Assembly: GCA_039196715.1 (NCBI GenBank) | Contig: JBCCUP010000024.1 | Coordinates: 1 to 60,836, forward strand | Direction: 5' to 3' | DNA length: 60,836 nucleotides | Source of the DNA: Pseudomonadota bacterium | Lineage (GTDB): Bacteria > Pseudomonadota > Gammaproteobacteria > CALCKW01 | Shown: in pieces, positions 1-8,853 of the stretch | How positions within the stretch are numbered: position 1 is the first letter of the stretch | Layout of the letters: each line of letters begins with the position of its first letter | The notes under the pieces: model-generated | Database searches by the model: none | The model's input: the letters and a program-made list of their open reading frames with translations, nothing else | Told to the model about the DNA's origin: nothing | Made by a program: the position numbers and the translations under genes

Positions 1-1
1 C

Positions 2-247
2 GTGGTGCGTGGCAAGTTCATGGCGAAGCCCGGCCGTCAGTTCATGATCCGCAAGGAGGTGTACGTGCGGGTGCAGCAGGCCTTCGACGAAGCCGGGATT
101 CCCTTCGCGCGCAAGCAGGTCATGGTGCACATCCCGGGGCTGGATGACCGCAACGCGCTCGACAACGCCGACCAACGCCGGATCGCCGCCGCCGCGGCAG
201 ACGCGGCGACACCACCGGCGCTGCCTGACGGCAGCAAGGGCGCCTGA
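2..247 (+). CDS. Mechanosensitive channel (MscS family), C-terminal fragment
   Basis: This is the 3' end of a gene whose start lies before the window; the reading frame is open from base 2. The remaining 81 residues include FMAKPGRQFMIRKEVYVRVQQ followed by an AFDEAGIPFA stretch, which resembles the end of the cytoplasmic beta/alpha domain of MscS-type small-conductance channels. The last 30 residues are an Ala/Asp-rich tail without recognisable structure. The family protects the inner membrane against hypo-osmotic shock. No membrane segment is left in this piece, so the assignment rests on the tail motif alone. It converges on the kinase gene that follows. Confidence 0.7.
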   Translation: MVRGKFMAKPGRQFMIRKEVYVRVQQAFDEAGIPFARKQVMVHIPGLDDRNALDNADQRRIAAAAADAATPPALPDGSKGA

Positions 248-271
248 GGTGCAACGACGGTCTCGGCGGCC

Positions 272-820
272 TCAGTCGGCCGCCTGAGCGTGGGCGGCGC
301 GCACCTGGCGCGCAACGGCCTCGACGTCGACCGCGCCGTGCGTGTCCACCTGCACGAGTGGACCGAGGCCGAGCGGGCCGAGCGCGGCCTGTTCGTGAAA
401 GCTGCGCGCGAGCGCAGCGGTGTCCCGTTGCGCGTCACCGTGGCCCCGGTGGCGTCGACGGGCGCTGAAGCGCGCGAGTGCGACGTCGGGGTCGCAGTGG
501 CAGTGCAGTTCGACGGTGGCGCCGGGCACGTTGCCTGACCAGCCGGTTGGTGTGCCTGACTCGGTGGCAGACCTCGGGTGCCGCCACCACGACACCAACA
601 CCGCATCGACGGGCTGCGATGCGAGCTCGATGAACGCCGTGTCGGCTTCGCGACTCAAGGCTGTTCGATCGGCAGGGCTGATCTCACCGTGGCGCGCAAA
701 CAGCGCCTCGAGGAAGCGGTCCTTGTCGTGACACCGCATGTTCAGCACCGTGGCGAGCGCCGTGCCGAGGGTCGATTTGCCGCTCGCAGGCAAGCCGGTC
801 ACCAGCACGCGTGTGATCAC
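272..820 (-). CDS. AAA-type P-loop kinase-like protein
   Basis: A 182-residue protein with a Walker A motif right at the N terminus (GLPASGKST, about residues 9-17) and a charged lid-like region near residues 110-130 (ARFSARRRHRGHGD). Size and layout fit small ATP-dependent kinases of the zeta-toxin/gluconate-kinase/chloramphenicol phosphotransferase type; the substrate cannot be read from the sequence. It lies 51 bp downstream of the ferric-reductase-like gene on the same strand and may be the last gene of that operon. The start is the ATG directly before the ITRVLVTGLPASGKS strand. Confidence 0.7.
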   Translation of the reverse strand: MITRVLVTGLPASGKSTLGTALATVLNMRCHDKDRFLEALFARHGEISPADRTALSREADTAFIELASQPVDAVLVSWWRHPRSATESGTPTGWSGNVPGATVELHCHCDPDVALARFSARRRHRGHGDAQRDTAALARSFHEQAALGPLGLGPLVQVDTHGAVDVEAVARQVRAAHAQAAD

Positions 821-871
821 CTGAGGGCCTCCGGCTGCGGCGGGCCACGCCGAGCCTGCCGTGTGCCCGGA

Positions 872-1468
872 TCAGTTGAGAGCACGGCGTACCGACCGGA
901 ACAGGACAGTGCCGGACGCGGCAGCCACCAACACGCAAAAGGCGATTTTCGACACCGTGCCCATGGTGCCCTCGATCAGCACCGCGTGTGTGACGGTGCC
1001 GGCGACTATCACCGTAGCCAGTGACCCGTGGCACAGCAGCCAGGTGCCTGGCCTGAGCCGCCAGCGTCGACGCAGCAGCGCGAGGCCGGCCGTGGCGAAG
1101 ACAGCCCACATCGCGATCACGCCCCAGAGCGAGAACGGCGTCGGTGAGTCCAGCAACAGGGCGTCGACGACGTCGGGCGGGCTCGTGACCCAGAGCCCAC
1201 CGACGTGCACGACCACGGCCAGCACCAGTGCCGCTCCGACGCCGCGGTGTGCGCGCTGGCTCAGCGGTGCGCTGAGGCCAGGCAGCAGCCGCCCGGCCAG
1301 CAGCGGTTGCACCAGCAGCAGGGCGAGAGCCAAAACGCCCGCGAAGCCCGCGAGCTGGTAGGTCGCGTCGCGCCACTGCAGCAGCGGGCTGGTCGCTGCC
1401 GCGAAGAGGGGCACACCGAGGGCGAGCGCGAGCGCCGACCAGCTGATCAGCAGGCGTGCGCGCGGCAC
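872..1468 (-). CDS. Ferric-reductase-like transmembrane protein
   Basis: A 198-residue integral membrane protein with about five hydrophobic helices and two well-placed histidines (QRAHRGVGAALVLAVVVHVGG around residues 92-112, and LLCHGSLATVIVAGTVTHA around 143-161). This is the heme-ligand pattern of ferric reductase-like/MsrQ-type cytochrome b domains. The family passes electrons across the inner membrane through b hemes. The start is GTG at 1468 with no strong ribosome binding site. It follows the exported dioxygenase-like gene by 17 bp, so the two are probably co-transcribed and may act together at the membrane. No FAD/NAD domain is attached, so the electron donor is unknown. Confidence 0.75.
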   Translation of the reverse strand: MPRARLLISWSALALALGVPLFAAATSPLLQWRDATYQLAGFAGVLALALLLVQPLLAGRLLPGLSAPLSQRAHRGVGAALVLAVVVHVGGLWVTSPPDVVDALLLDSPTPFSLWGVIAMWAVFATAGLALLRRRWRLRPGTWLLCHGSLATVIVAGTVTHAVLIEGTMGTVSKIAFCVLVAAASGTVLFRSVRRALN

Positions 1469-1485
1469 CGGAGCGCGTCGAGTGC

Positions 1486-1974
1486 TCAGGCGGGTTCCAG
1501 CACGAAATGGGCGCTGAGGGTCGTGTCTGCGGCGCTCGGCATCACCGGCCGCAGGAACACTGTTTTGAAATCACCGCTGTCGTAAGCGAGGTGGCCATGC
1601 GGTTGCCCGAAGGCGGGCACGATCTGGGGCATCTCGAGGCGGAATTCGCCGTTCGCGTCGGTCAGGGTGGCCCCGTGGCTGTGGGGATCCCGCTCGTGGC
1701 CCTCGGTGGTGTGGGCCCAGATCTGGATGCGCTGGCCGGCGAGCGGGACGCCGTCCCCCGCGCGGCGCACGGTGCCGGTCATCCAGAAGCCGCCGCCGCC
1801 GATGCGCTCGACGATCGGCGCGCCGGGACGGTAGTTGTTGGACCCACCGCGCATGGAGCGCGTGGGCTTCACGGCATCGGCCTGTGCGGCGGTGCCGAGG
1901 CCGGATGCCCCTGCGGCGATGGCTGTCCCCACTGTGGCCAGAAACGCGCGGCGGTCGGTACGGATTCGGTTCAT
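1486..1974 (-). CDS. Twin-arginine exported intradiol-dioxygenase-like protein
   Basis: A 162-residue protein opening with a Tat signal (TDRRAFLATVG then a hydrophobic Ala/Gly stretch to about residue 32). The mature part has the beta-sandwich signature of intradiol ring-cleavage dioxygenases: a TGTVRRAGDGVPLAGQRIQIW strand followed by LTDANGEF and a His-rich QPHGHLAY. It is short for the family and the usual tyrosine iron ligands are not obvious, so catalysis is uncertain. A GGAG about 8 nt before the ATG supports the start. It is the first gene of a minus-strand operon with the ferric-reductase-like protein, suggesting a periplasmic redox partner. Confidence 0.65.
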   Translation of the reverse strand: MNRIRTDRRAFLATVGTAIAAGASGLGTAAQADAVKPTRSMRGGSNNYRPGAPIVERIGGGGFWMTGTVRRAGDGVPLAGQRIQIWAHTTEGHERDPHSHGATLTDANGEFRLEMPQIVPAFGQPHGHLAYDSGDFKTVFLRPVMPSAADTTLSAHFVLEPA

Positions 1975-2312
1975 TCGGCTGGCTCCGACTGGCGGCGCGC
2001 GGTGTGGCCGCGCGCCAAGACGTGTGTGTCACAGAGACTCGCACATCGGCCTGAAGTTGCACAGCTGCCGAGCCTGTCGCACCGCGCCGCGTTCGCCGCC
2101 ATTGGGAACCCGACCAGCCGGCCACACTGTTCGTGTACATTGTCGCTGTTGGCAGCGCGGGCCCGGCCGTTGACCCGCCCCGGGAATCGGGTTTGAATGG
2201 CCGTGGGCTCCGCAGGCCGGGGTTGGTGTATTGATACAAGCCTGGAGTGACTTTGGTGGCGCTCGCGGGCGACGGCGGCGTGAAGTCGTGTGACAAGGAG
2301 CGTGACGACGAC
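1975..2312. other. Divergent intergenic region
   Basis: This 338-bp gap separates the exported dioxygenase-like gene (minus) from the patatin-like gene (plus) and must hold promoters for both. I see no convincing -35/-10 pair, dyad or RNA gene. A GTG at 2247 is in frame with the patatin-like gene and would extend it by 22 residues. Confidence 0.4.
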
Positions 2313-5300
2313 ATGGTTGAAGACCCCAAGTATCTCCCCGTGCGACGCGGTGAGTACCCCTTTCCCTTGCTGGACGGGCCCGAGGAATCGCCGTACCTCA
2401 CCTGGGTTCGCAACCACTCGAACTACATGGCGGTGCGCGGCCTGCTCGATTACATCCGGGCGGCCGGTGTGCTGTTGCGTGGCATCCTGGTCAACTTCCT
2501 GGTGCTGTTGCCCTACCTGCTGTTGTCGGGCCTCGCCGTGGCGATGGCGCACCTGTTTTTACCGACCTCATTCGACTTCACCGAGTACACGCTGATCGGT
2601 GCGCTGGTGTGCGTGCTGGTGTTTCCGCTGGTGTCGACGCTCTACCGCGTGGCACGACACCGGGTGCGTCTGAAAACCGGCAGCGACAGCTCGGTGGACA
2701 CCCGAGACCGGTTCGAGCGGGTGTACGGAGGCATCCTGCTGATCATCGTCGCGGTGGCGTTGTTCGAGTCGCTGTCGGTGTTTCTGTTTCCGTTTCACCA
2801 GCTCATCTACGAGCGGGAGCTGGGGTGGTCGTTCGTGTCGGTCGGTGCCATTGCCACCGCGGCCTTTGCCGGCGCTGACAAACTGCTGAGCGTACTTGGC
2901 GGGTCAGCCGGCAAGATCGCGCTGTTCGCGATCGGTGTGCTCGGGCTGTTTCTGCCCCTGTTGGTCGTCCTGTTGGTGGCCGATTTCCTCGTGTTCAGCC
3001 CGCCGTCGGCGGACTGGAACAGCTGGCTGCTGACCCTGGCTCTGGTGGCACTGGGGCTGGTTGTGCTGACGTTCGTGCTCGGTGCCGTCACCCTGAGCTT
3101 CACCCTCCGCGATCTCGTCAAGCTGGTGTTGCTGTTGCTCGTGTGTTTTGGCCTCTTTGTCACCACGGTCTGGACGCACAGCATTGCCTCGTCGCAGAAG
3201 GCGCGTTTTGAGCAAGCCCTCGACGCTTCGCTGTTTGCGTTGGCGTATCCGCAGATGACCTCTGGCAGCGACCCGAGTACACAGCGCGATGAAACGCACT
3301 CGCTCGGTCAGGATGTCGGGCGCTTCATCGAGGCGACGGTGGCGCGTCCTGGCCCGCGCTTGCAGGCGTTGAGCGAAGCGGTGTGGTGGTACACGCTCGA
3401 GCTCGATCAACCGGTGTTTGACGACGACGCACCGCTCGACACCGAGCCGCCCGAGGTGCCCGGCCTGGAGGCCATCGATGTGCCTGAATACGCCTCCGTG
3501 CGGCTTCAGTCACTGGTGGCTGCGGCGTGGGAGGTGGTGACGCTGGCCAACCTCCAGGACGCGCTCGAGATGGATGAGGTGCTCGAGCTTGCTGATTCGC
3601 TCGAGCAGACGGATTTCGAAACGAACCCACTTGAGTTCGCGTTGGTGTGGGAAGTGGACGCCTTGACAACGCGACTGCAGAACATTGCCGCCGTGCTCGC
3701 AGCGGTGCAGTTCTCGGCCGACGATGCGGCGTTGACGGACTCTGCCGCCGACGCCGTGGCGGATGTTGTCGAACCGTTCAAGCCGGCGGTGTCGGCGGGG
3801 TTGATTCGCGCGCTGCTCACATCCGCTGATGTCGGTGACGGCACCTCTTCGCTCTCCCGACTGGCCGAACTCGACAACTACTTTGAGGCCATCGACGCGT
3901 ACCTGTACGAGACCGGTGTCGACTGTTTCGAAGCACCGAACACGCCTGCGTGCGCGACGATGGTGTTTCCGACCGAGTTTCCCGGGTTGACCGGTGTGAG
4001 CCCGCTGACCTTCAACGAAATGCTGCTGAACGATTTCGAACCGCTGATGGCTGAAGCCCGTTCGGAGCTCTCTATCGCGGCCAACTACTCGAGGAGCCTG
4101 TACCCGGCCATTTACCGGACGCTCGAAGCGCGCGAAGCGCGTGCGACCGGGTTGATGGTCAAGGGCGCCTATCTGCTGATGTTCACGGCTCTGTTGTGGT
4201 TTCTGATGTGGTTGACCGTGGACGTCAACCAGACCTCCATCCACGGGCTCTACCGCGACCGCCTGGCGTCGGCCTTCCTGGTCGGTGAGGACGCCAACGG
4301 TGACATCGCCATCGAGAAAGACCTGGACCTCGACGAGATCGCCTGCCGCGAGGCCGGCTCGACGGCGCCGTACCATCTGATCAACGTTGCCCTGAACCTC
4401 CAGGGCAGCAAGGACATCTCGATCCGCGACCGCAAGAGCGATTTCTTCATCTTCAGCAAGCGCTTCACCGGCGGCGAGCGCACCGGGTATTGCCGCAGTG
4501 AATCGATGAACTACGTCTACCCGCAGATGGGCCTCGCCACGGCCATGGCGATTTCGGCCGCCGCGGCATCGCCGAACATGGGGCGTTCCACCAGCCCGGC
4601 GCTGGTCGCCATTCTCACCTTGTTGAATGTGCGCCTGGGCTATTGGATTCCGAACCCGGGTCGACTCGAGCAGTGGCTCGACAAGCACAAGGGCGAGGGC
4701 GACAAGAAAGGCGCGTACGATTTCAACGATGTCCTGCGCGAGGAGCTCGATGACATTGCCGCGCGCTGGGCGCAATACCCGGCGGGTGCGGTGCGTACCC
4801 TCGCAGCCGGCGCTGGCGAGCCGCACCGGCTGACCGTGGCCAACGGCGTGGTCGGGGTCGGCTTTTCCGGCGGCGGCATTCGCTCGGCGACGGTCAACCT
4901 CGGGATCACCCAGGCCTTGCACCACCATGGCGTGTTCGACCATATCGATTACATGTCAACGGTGTCCGGCGGCGGGTATCTGGGGTCGAGCCTCAGTGCC
5001 TTGATGCGCGGCAAGACCCCGACTGCGTGCAAGATCACCGGCGAGGTCACCCTGAGTGAAACCGACGACGGCCAGCAGGTCATCTCGATCGTGCCGCAGT
5101 CGGGCGATCCGGTGCGTTACCAGTTCGCGCCCGACGCGACGGCGGCGGTTCGGCACGGCGAGAAGATCAAGCCGGGCTACCGCCTGATCAACCTCGGGCC
5201 GCCACCGAACAAGGAACAGAGCTCGCTGAACACGCTCTTCAGCTGGCGCGTGCGACCGCGCGCGCTGATGCGCGAGTTGCTCGGCAAACTCAACGAGACG

Positions 5301-5867
5301 CACCGCTGGGTCAACGTGTCTGACGGCGGGCACATCGAGAACCTGGCCGGCATCGAGCTGTTGCGGCGCCGCTGTAAATTCATCATCTTGGGCGACGGTG
5401 AGGCAGACCCGCAGCACCACTTCAACGGCCTCGCAACCCTGATTCGCCTGGCGCGCATCGACCTCGGCGTCACGATCGACATCGACCTCGCCCCGTTGCG
5501 GCTCGACGCCGATGGCCATGCGACGGCCCACTGGGCGATCGGCGATGTCCACTACCCCGGTGATGCCGAGCCGGGGCGGTTGTTGTATTTGAAGTCGTCG
5601 CTGACCGGCGACGAGGACGAAGTGATCCGCGAGTACCGCCACGGGCACAGCAGCTTCCCGCACCAGTCGACCGCGGATCAGTTCTTCGGCGAAGGCCAGT
5701 TCGAGGCCTACCGCAGCCTCGGCCAGCACATCGCCGAGCACGCGCTGAGCCACCTTCAGCCGGACAGACAGCCAGACGAACGCCTGAGTTTCGCGGCCTT
5801 TGAGGCGTGGTTTTCGGCGTTGCAAGCCGTGGCCGGCAAACCCGATAACGGCTCGGTCGACGTCTGA
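2313..5867 (+). CDS. Large membrane-anchored patatin-like phospholipase
   Basis: An 1184-residue protein. The first third holds several strongly hydrophobic segments, a long acidic, probably extracytoplasmic stretch follows, and another membrane helix sits near residues 620-640. The C-terminal third has the patatin/cPLA2 fold: oxyanion loop SGGGIR near residue 849, nucleophile serine in STVSGGGYLGSS near residue 884, and catalytic aspartate in SDGGHIEN near residue 1004. The family hydrolyses acyl esters of phospholipids with a Ser-Asp dyad. I chose ATG 2313 because AAGGAG lies at 2295-2300; the in-frame GTG at 2247 has no such site. It stands alone, with a solitary phnM downstream. The lipid substrate is unknown. 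Confidence 0.8.
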   Translation: MVEDPKYLPVRRGEYPFPLLDGPEESPYLTWVRNHSNYMAVRGLLDYIRAAGVLLRGILVNFLVLLPYLLLSGLAVAMAHLFLPTSFDFTEYTLIGALVCVLVFPLVSTLYRVARHRVRLKTGSDSSVDTRDRFERVYGGILLIIVAVALFESLSVFLFPFHQLIYERELGWSFVSVGAIATAAFAGADKLLSVLGGSAGKIALFAIGVLGLFLPLLVVLLVADFLVFSPPSADWNSWLLTLALVALGLVVLTFVLGAVTLSFTLRDLVKLVLLLLVCFGLFVTTVWTHSIASSQKARFEQALDASLFALAYPQMTSGSDPSTQRDETHSLGQDVGRFIEATVARPGPRLQALSEAVWWYTLELDQPVFDDDAPLDTEPPEVPGLEAIDVPEYASVRLQSLVAAAWEVVTLANLQDALEMDEVLELADSLEQTDFETNPLEFALVWEVDALTTRLQNIAAVLAAVQFSADDAALTDSAADAVADVVEPFKPAVSAGLIRALLTSADVGDGTSSLSRLAELDNYFEAIDAYLYETGVDCFEAPNTPACATMVFPTEFPGLTGVSPLTFNEMLLNDFEPLMAEARSELSIAANYSRSLYPAIYRTLEAREARATGLMVKGAYLLMFTALLWFLMWLTVDVNQTSIHGLYRDRLASAFLVGEDANGDIAIEKDLDLDEIACREAGSTAPYHLINVALNLQGSKDISIRDRKSDFFIFSKRFTGGERTGYCRSESMNYVYPQMGLATAMAISAAAASPNMGRSTSPALVAILTLLNVRLGYWIPNPGRLEQWLDKHKGEGDKKGAYDFNDVLREELDDIAARWAQYPAGAVRTLAAGAGEPHRLTVANGVVGVGFSGGGIRSATVNLGITQALHHHGVFDHIDYMSTVSGGGYLGSSLSALMRGKTPTACKITGEVTLSETDDGQQVISIVPQSGDPVRYQFAPDATAAVRHGEKIKPGYRLINLGPPPNKEQSSLNTLFSWRVRPRALMRELLGKLNETHRWVNVSDGGHIENLAGIELLRRRCKFIILGDGEADPQHHFNGLATLIRLARIDLGVTIDIDLAPLRLDADGHATAHWAIGDVHYPGDAEPGRLLYLKSSLTGDEDEVIREYRHGHSSFPHQSTADQFFGEGQFEAYRSLGQHIAEHALSHLQPDRQPDERLSFAAFEAWFSALQAVAGKPDNGSVDV

Positions 5868-5948
5868 CACCGTGGGTGCTGTCCGCGGGCACTGCAGCGC
5901 CCAGGTGATTGTGTCTCGTGGCGTGGCGCTCAGCAGCGTGCGGGAACC

Positions 5949-7118
5949 ATGACGATCGGTGAGCCCGGCTGGGTGCTGCACGCGGGCGCGGTGCTCGATG
6001 GCGACAGATTCCACGACCGGCCATTGCACTTCGGGACAGGGCGCGTTGTGGACACCCCGGTCGCGCCCGCGGCCGCGCGTGCATTCGACGCGGCTGGGTT
6101 GCTGATTGTGCCCGGTATGGTCGACGTGCACGGCGACGCCTTCGAGCGCAACATCGCGCCTCGGCCAGGTGTGACCTTCGATCTCGGTGCGGCGTTGATC
6201 GAGACCGACCGACAACTGGTCGCGAACGGCATCACCACGGCGTACCTCGCCGTGACCGTGTCCTGGGAGCCGGGCTTGCGCAGCCTCGCGACGGCGGTCG
6301 AGCTGATGCACGCACTCGAGCGTGTCCGACCGAGCTTGATTGTCGACCTGCGTGTGCAGATCAGGTGGGAAATCACCGCGACGGAAGCCGTTGACTCCGT
6401 GTGCAGGTGGTTGTCGACACAACCGACACCCACGCTCGCGTTCAATGATCACTTCACCACACTCCTCGGCAACCCGCGCGAGGTTGCCAAACTGCCGCTG
6501 TACGCGGCGCGAAGTGGACTGTCGCCGGGGGCGTACCGTGCGCAGTTGAAGCGGGTGATCTCGCAAGGCGACGCCATCGACCGGGCGGTCAAGCGCATCG
6601 CCAACGTCGCTCGAACCCGCGGCGTGCCGATGTTCGCCCACGACGAGACCTCGATTGACATGCGACGGCACTACCGGGCTTTGGGCGTGGCGGTGTGCGA
6701 GTTTCCGCTGACCGTCGACACGGCGCGTGAGGCCCGCGCTCACGGCGAGGCAGTGGTGTTGGGTGCGCCCAACGTCGTGCGCGGTGGCAGCCACACCGGT
6801 GCGGTGCACGCCGGCGGTGCCATTGCCGACGGCCTGTGCACCGTGCTGTCAACGGACTACCACTACCCGGCGCTGTTCGGCGCGGCAGCGACGTTGGCGG
6901 GCAACGACCTCGCACGCCTCGCCGAGGCGTGGGCGCTGGTGTCCCGCAATGCCGCAGTGGCGGTGGGCCTGTCAGACCGGGGGACGCTGGCGTTGGGCCA
7001 GCGCGCTGACGCCATTGCCTTGAACTGGACAGCACATGGTCCGTCGATCAACGCGGTGTTCGTGCGGGGTCGGCCGGTGTTCCTGAGTGAGCCTGAGCGC
7101 GTTCAGCGAACGCTGTAG
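5949..7118 (+). CDS. phnM: Alpha-D-ribose 1-methylphosphonate 5-triphosphate diphosphatase
   Basis: A 389-residue amidohydrolase-superfamily protein carrying the PhnM hallmarks VDVHGDAFERNIAPRPGV (metal-binding His/Asp, about residues 57-74), FNDHF, FAHDETS and LSTDYHYPALF. PhnM removes pyrophosphate from ribose 1-methylphosphonate triphosphate in the carbon-phosphorus lyase pathway. The length matches the family and no key motif is missing. No other phn gene lies in the window: the neighbours are a lipase and a BLUF protein, so it is either a stray copy working with a distant phn operon or has been recruited to another phosphoester. The ATG at 5949 has only a weak upstream purine run. Confidence 0.88.
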   Translation: MTIGEPGWVLHAGAVLDGDRFHDRPLHFGTGRVVDTPVAPAAARAFDAAGLLIVPGMVDVHGDAFERNIAPRPGVTFDLGAALIETDRQLVANGITTAYLAVTVSWEPGLRSLATAVELMHALERVRPSLIVDLRVQIRWEITATEAVDSVCRWLSTQPTPTLAFNDHFTTLLGNPREVAKLPLYAARSGLSPGAYRAQLKRVISQGDAIDRAVKRIANVARTRGVPMFAHDETSIDMRRHYRALGVAVCEFPLTVDTAREARAHGEAVVLGAPNVVRGGSHTGAVHAGGAIADGLCTVLSTDYHYPALFGAAATLAGNDLARLAEAWALVSRNAAVAVGLSDRGTLALGQRADAIALNWTAHGPSINAVFVRGRPVFLSEPERVQRTL

Positions 7119-7143
7119 TCCGCCTGGCGCGGCCCTCGCTCTT

Positions 7144-7614
7144 TCAGTGAATGGTGCTGGTGCGCTCGATGCTCTCGACGCATTCGCCGGCTTTGTGCAA
7201 GCCCGATATACGCGACAACGTGCCCTGCAGCGCGGTGGTCCAGCGTGCCTTCTCGACCAGCCGTGGCGACCGCCCGCCGATGGGTTCGGCGATGGCTTTC
7301 TCAAGCGAGGTTTCGGGCAGAGAACCCCAATGCACGTAGCGCATGCGCCAATGCGGGAACCGGCGTGTGCGCAGTTCAGGTTCCTCGAAAGTCTGTATTA
7401 CGCTGTGGCGGTCGTCTGAGTGGATCCTGTCCATGATGCGTGAGACGCGGGTGTCCGGTCCCTCGATGTACTGGAAAAAGTAGGTGTTGTAGAAGCACAG
7501 GTAGCCGGTGACATCAAAGACTTCGTTCTGCACCGCCGACACGTGGGCTATCTCCCAGGCACGCGTGTCGTTGAGCTCGATCGCTGCGCTGCTGTAATAC
7601 AAGATCGCTTTCAT
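7144..7614 (-). CDS. BLUF-domain blue-light sensor 1
   Basis: A 156-residue single-domain protein. It shows the BLUF pattern: a tyrosine in the first strand (AILYYSSA), an Asn in SAVQNEVFDVTGYL and the flavin-contacting glutamine in FFQYIEGP. BLUF proteins bind FAD and rewire the Tyr-Gln hydrogen bonds on blue-light absorption. After about residue 100 comes a short helical tail with no output domain, so signalling would have to be by protein contact. The start is the ATG preceding KAILYY; longer starts upstream give low-complexity sequence. A second BLUF gene sits directly upstream on the same strand. Confidence 0.88.
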   Translation of the reverse strand: MKAILYYSSAAIELNDTRAWEIAHVSAVQNEVFDVTGYLCFYNTYFFQYIEGPDTRVSRIMDRIHSDDRHSVIQTFEEPELRTRRFPHWRMRYVHWGSLPETSLEKAIAEPIGGRSPRLVEKARWTTALQGTLSRISGLHKAGECVESIERTSTIH

Positions 7615-8018
7615 GGTCGCCCCGCGTGAGTGTGGGGAAGGGGGCCGCGAACCGACTGCGGTTGACGCGCGCAGTCCCACTGGACCGTTTTGGCCCGATG
7701 GCGTGACCGCCAGGGTGCGCCTCGACACCCACCGTGTACCAACGGCTCACGCTATTGGTATCGTTGCACCAAAAAGGTACACCATCGCAGACGCGTGTAC
7801 ACAACACTTTTTGCCACTACGTGGATGCCCTCATGCGATTCGGCTCGGAATGCGACAGGCACGTGGTGCGCGCTCGGTTGTCTGGTCTGACAGGTTGGCT
7901 CGGGCTGTGAACCGCCGTGTTGGTGACTGATCAATTTGGGGTATCCAGCCCCTGCGAGACGGCGTGTGAGCGTGCTCGGCCCGCTCTGTTGTGTGGCGGT
8001 GAACACCCGCTGAGCGGG
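7615..8018. other. Intergenic region between the two BLUF genes
   Basis: A 404-bp gap presumably holding the promoter of the downstream BLUF gene (minus strand). It contains an inverted repeat TACCAA (7737-7742) and TTGGTA (7755-7760) with a 12-nt spacer, a possible operator. I see no RNA gene, and its reading frames look like noise. Confidence 0.35.
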
Positions 8019-8504
8019 CTACGGCGTTGGATGGGTGACCGGGCCCCTGGCCGACTCGATCACTGCGGCGGGCTCGAGCAGCGACGCCGAGTCGCCCAGT
8101 TGCGCCAGTGTGAGCTTCAGCGCAGAGGACAACACCGCGACGTTGTGCGGCGTGTGTCGCACCGTGTCGAAGCTGACCTGCATCAGGTGCTCGAGTCGGG
8201 TGTCCGGCGCCTCGCCCGACGCCACAACCTGCATGCTCCAATCCGGAAAGCGACGGTGCTCCAGCCCGTGCTCTTCGCGTGTGCACAGCACGCGGTGGCG
8301 TGCGTCCTCCCGGATGTGGATCAGCAGCGCGTCGACGGTGGCGCTGTCACCTTCCAGGTACTGAAAGAACAGGCCATCCTGCGCACTCAGGTAGCCGGTG
8401 ACACCGCAGCCGTGATTGCGGGCAGCGGAAACACGGGCGATGTCCCAGGCGATCTGCATGTCCAGCGTGCCGCGTGCCTGACTGAAATACGCTAGGGCCT
8501 TCAC
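8019..8504 (-). CDS. BLUF-domain blue-light sensor 2
   Basis: A 161-residue BLUF protein, paralogous to the one downstream: tyrosine in ALAYFSQARG, RNHGCGVTGYL, and glutamine in GLFFQYLEGD. The C-terminal 60 residues form a divergent helical tail, again without an effector domain. The start is GTG at 8504, which places the first beta strand at residues 1-8; an upstream in-frame start would add 27 residues unlike BLUF proteins. The 404-bp gap to the next BLUF gene suggests separate promoters. The pair may sense light with different thresholds or bind different partners. Confidence 0.85.
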   Translation of the reverse strand: MKALAYFSQARGTLDMQIAWDIARVSAARNHGCGVTGYLSAQDGLFFQYLEGDSATVDALLIHIREDARHRVLCTREEHGLEHRRFPDWSMQVVASGEAPDTRLEHLMQVSFDTVRHTPHNVAVLSSALKLTLAQLGDSASLLEPAAVIESARGPVTHPTP

Positions 8505-8853
8505 GTGAGCGTCCTTGTGTCCTGGCCTCGCGGCCTTGTTGTCAACGGCCGGAACACCCGTGGCCGCCCTGTGGCTGTGCAGCACGGCATCGGCCTGCGG
8601 ACCACGCGGACTCGGGTGCTACCGACAAAAAACCTAGCACAGCAGTTCAGCACAGTGGTTGATGGGTCAACCTTGAACTTCAGTGCGTCAGGGTTCGAAG
8701 CCACGCCACGCACGTCTGCACGTGCCCCAAGCACACTGCGTTGACCCGGCGACGCCGGTGCCGTGATGGACCCTGCGTCCGTGAGGAAAGCCGCGACGCG
8801 GCGGCCAGCCTGCGGTACTGTCAGTGGACTGAACCCTCGCCGGAGTCCGTTAC
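8505..8853. other. Divergent intergenic region, BLUF 2 / GST
   Basis: A 349-bp gap that must hold the promoter of the second BLUF gene (minus) and of the GST gene (plus). I see no dyad, terminator or RNA gene that I can defend. Confidence 0.3.

Noticed and set aside
3510-4943. Long open frame antisense to the patatin-like gene
   Set aside because: It mirrors the codon structure of the real gene on the other strand; the product is Arg/Gln/His-rich and matches no family.
4956-6809. 617-codon frame antisense to the lipase and phnM
   Set aside because: It spans two well-supported genes on the opposite strand and has antisense-type composition.
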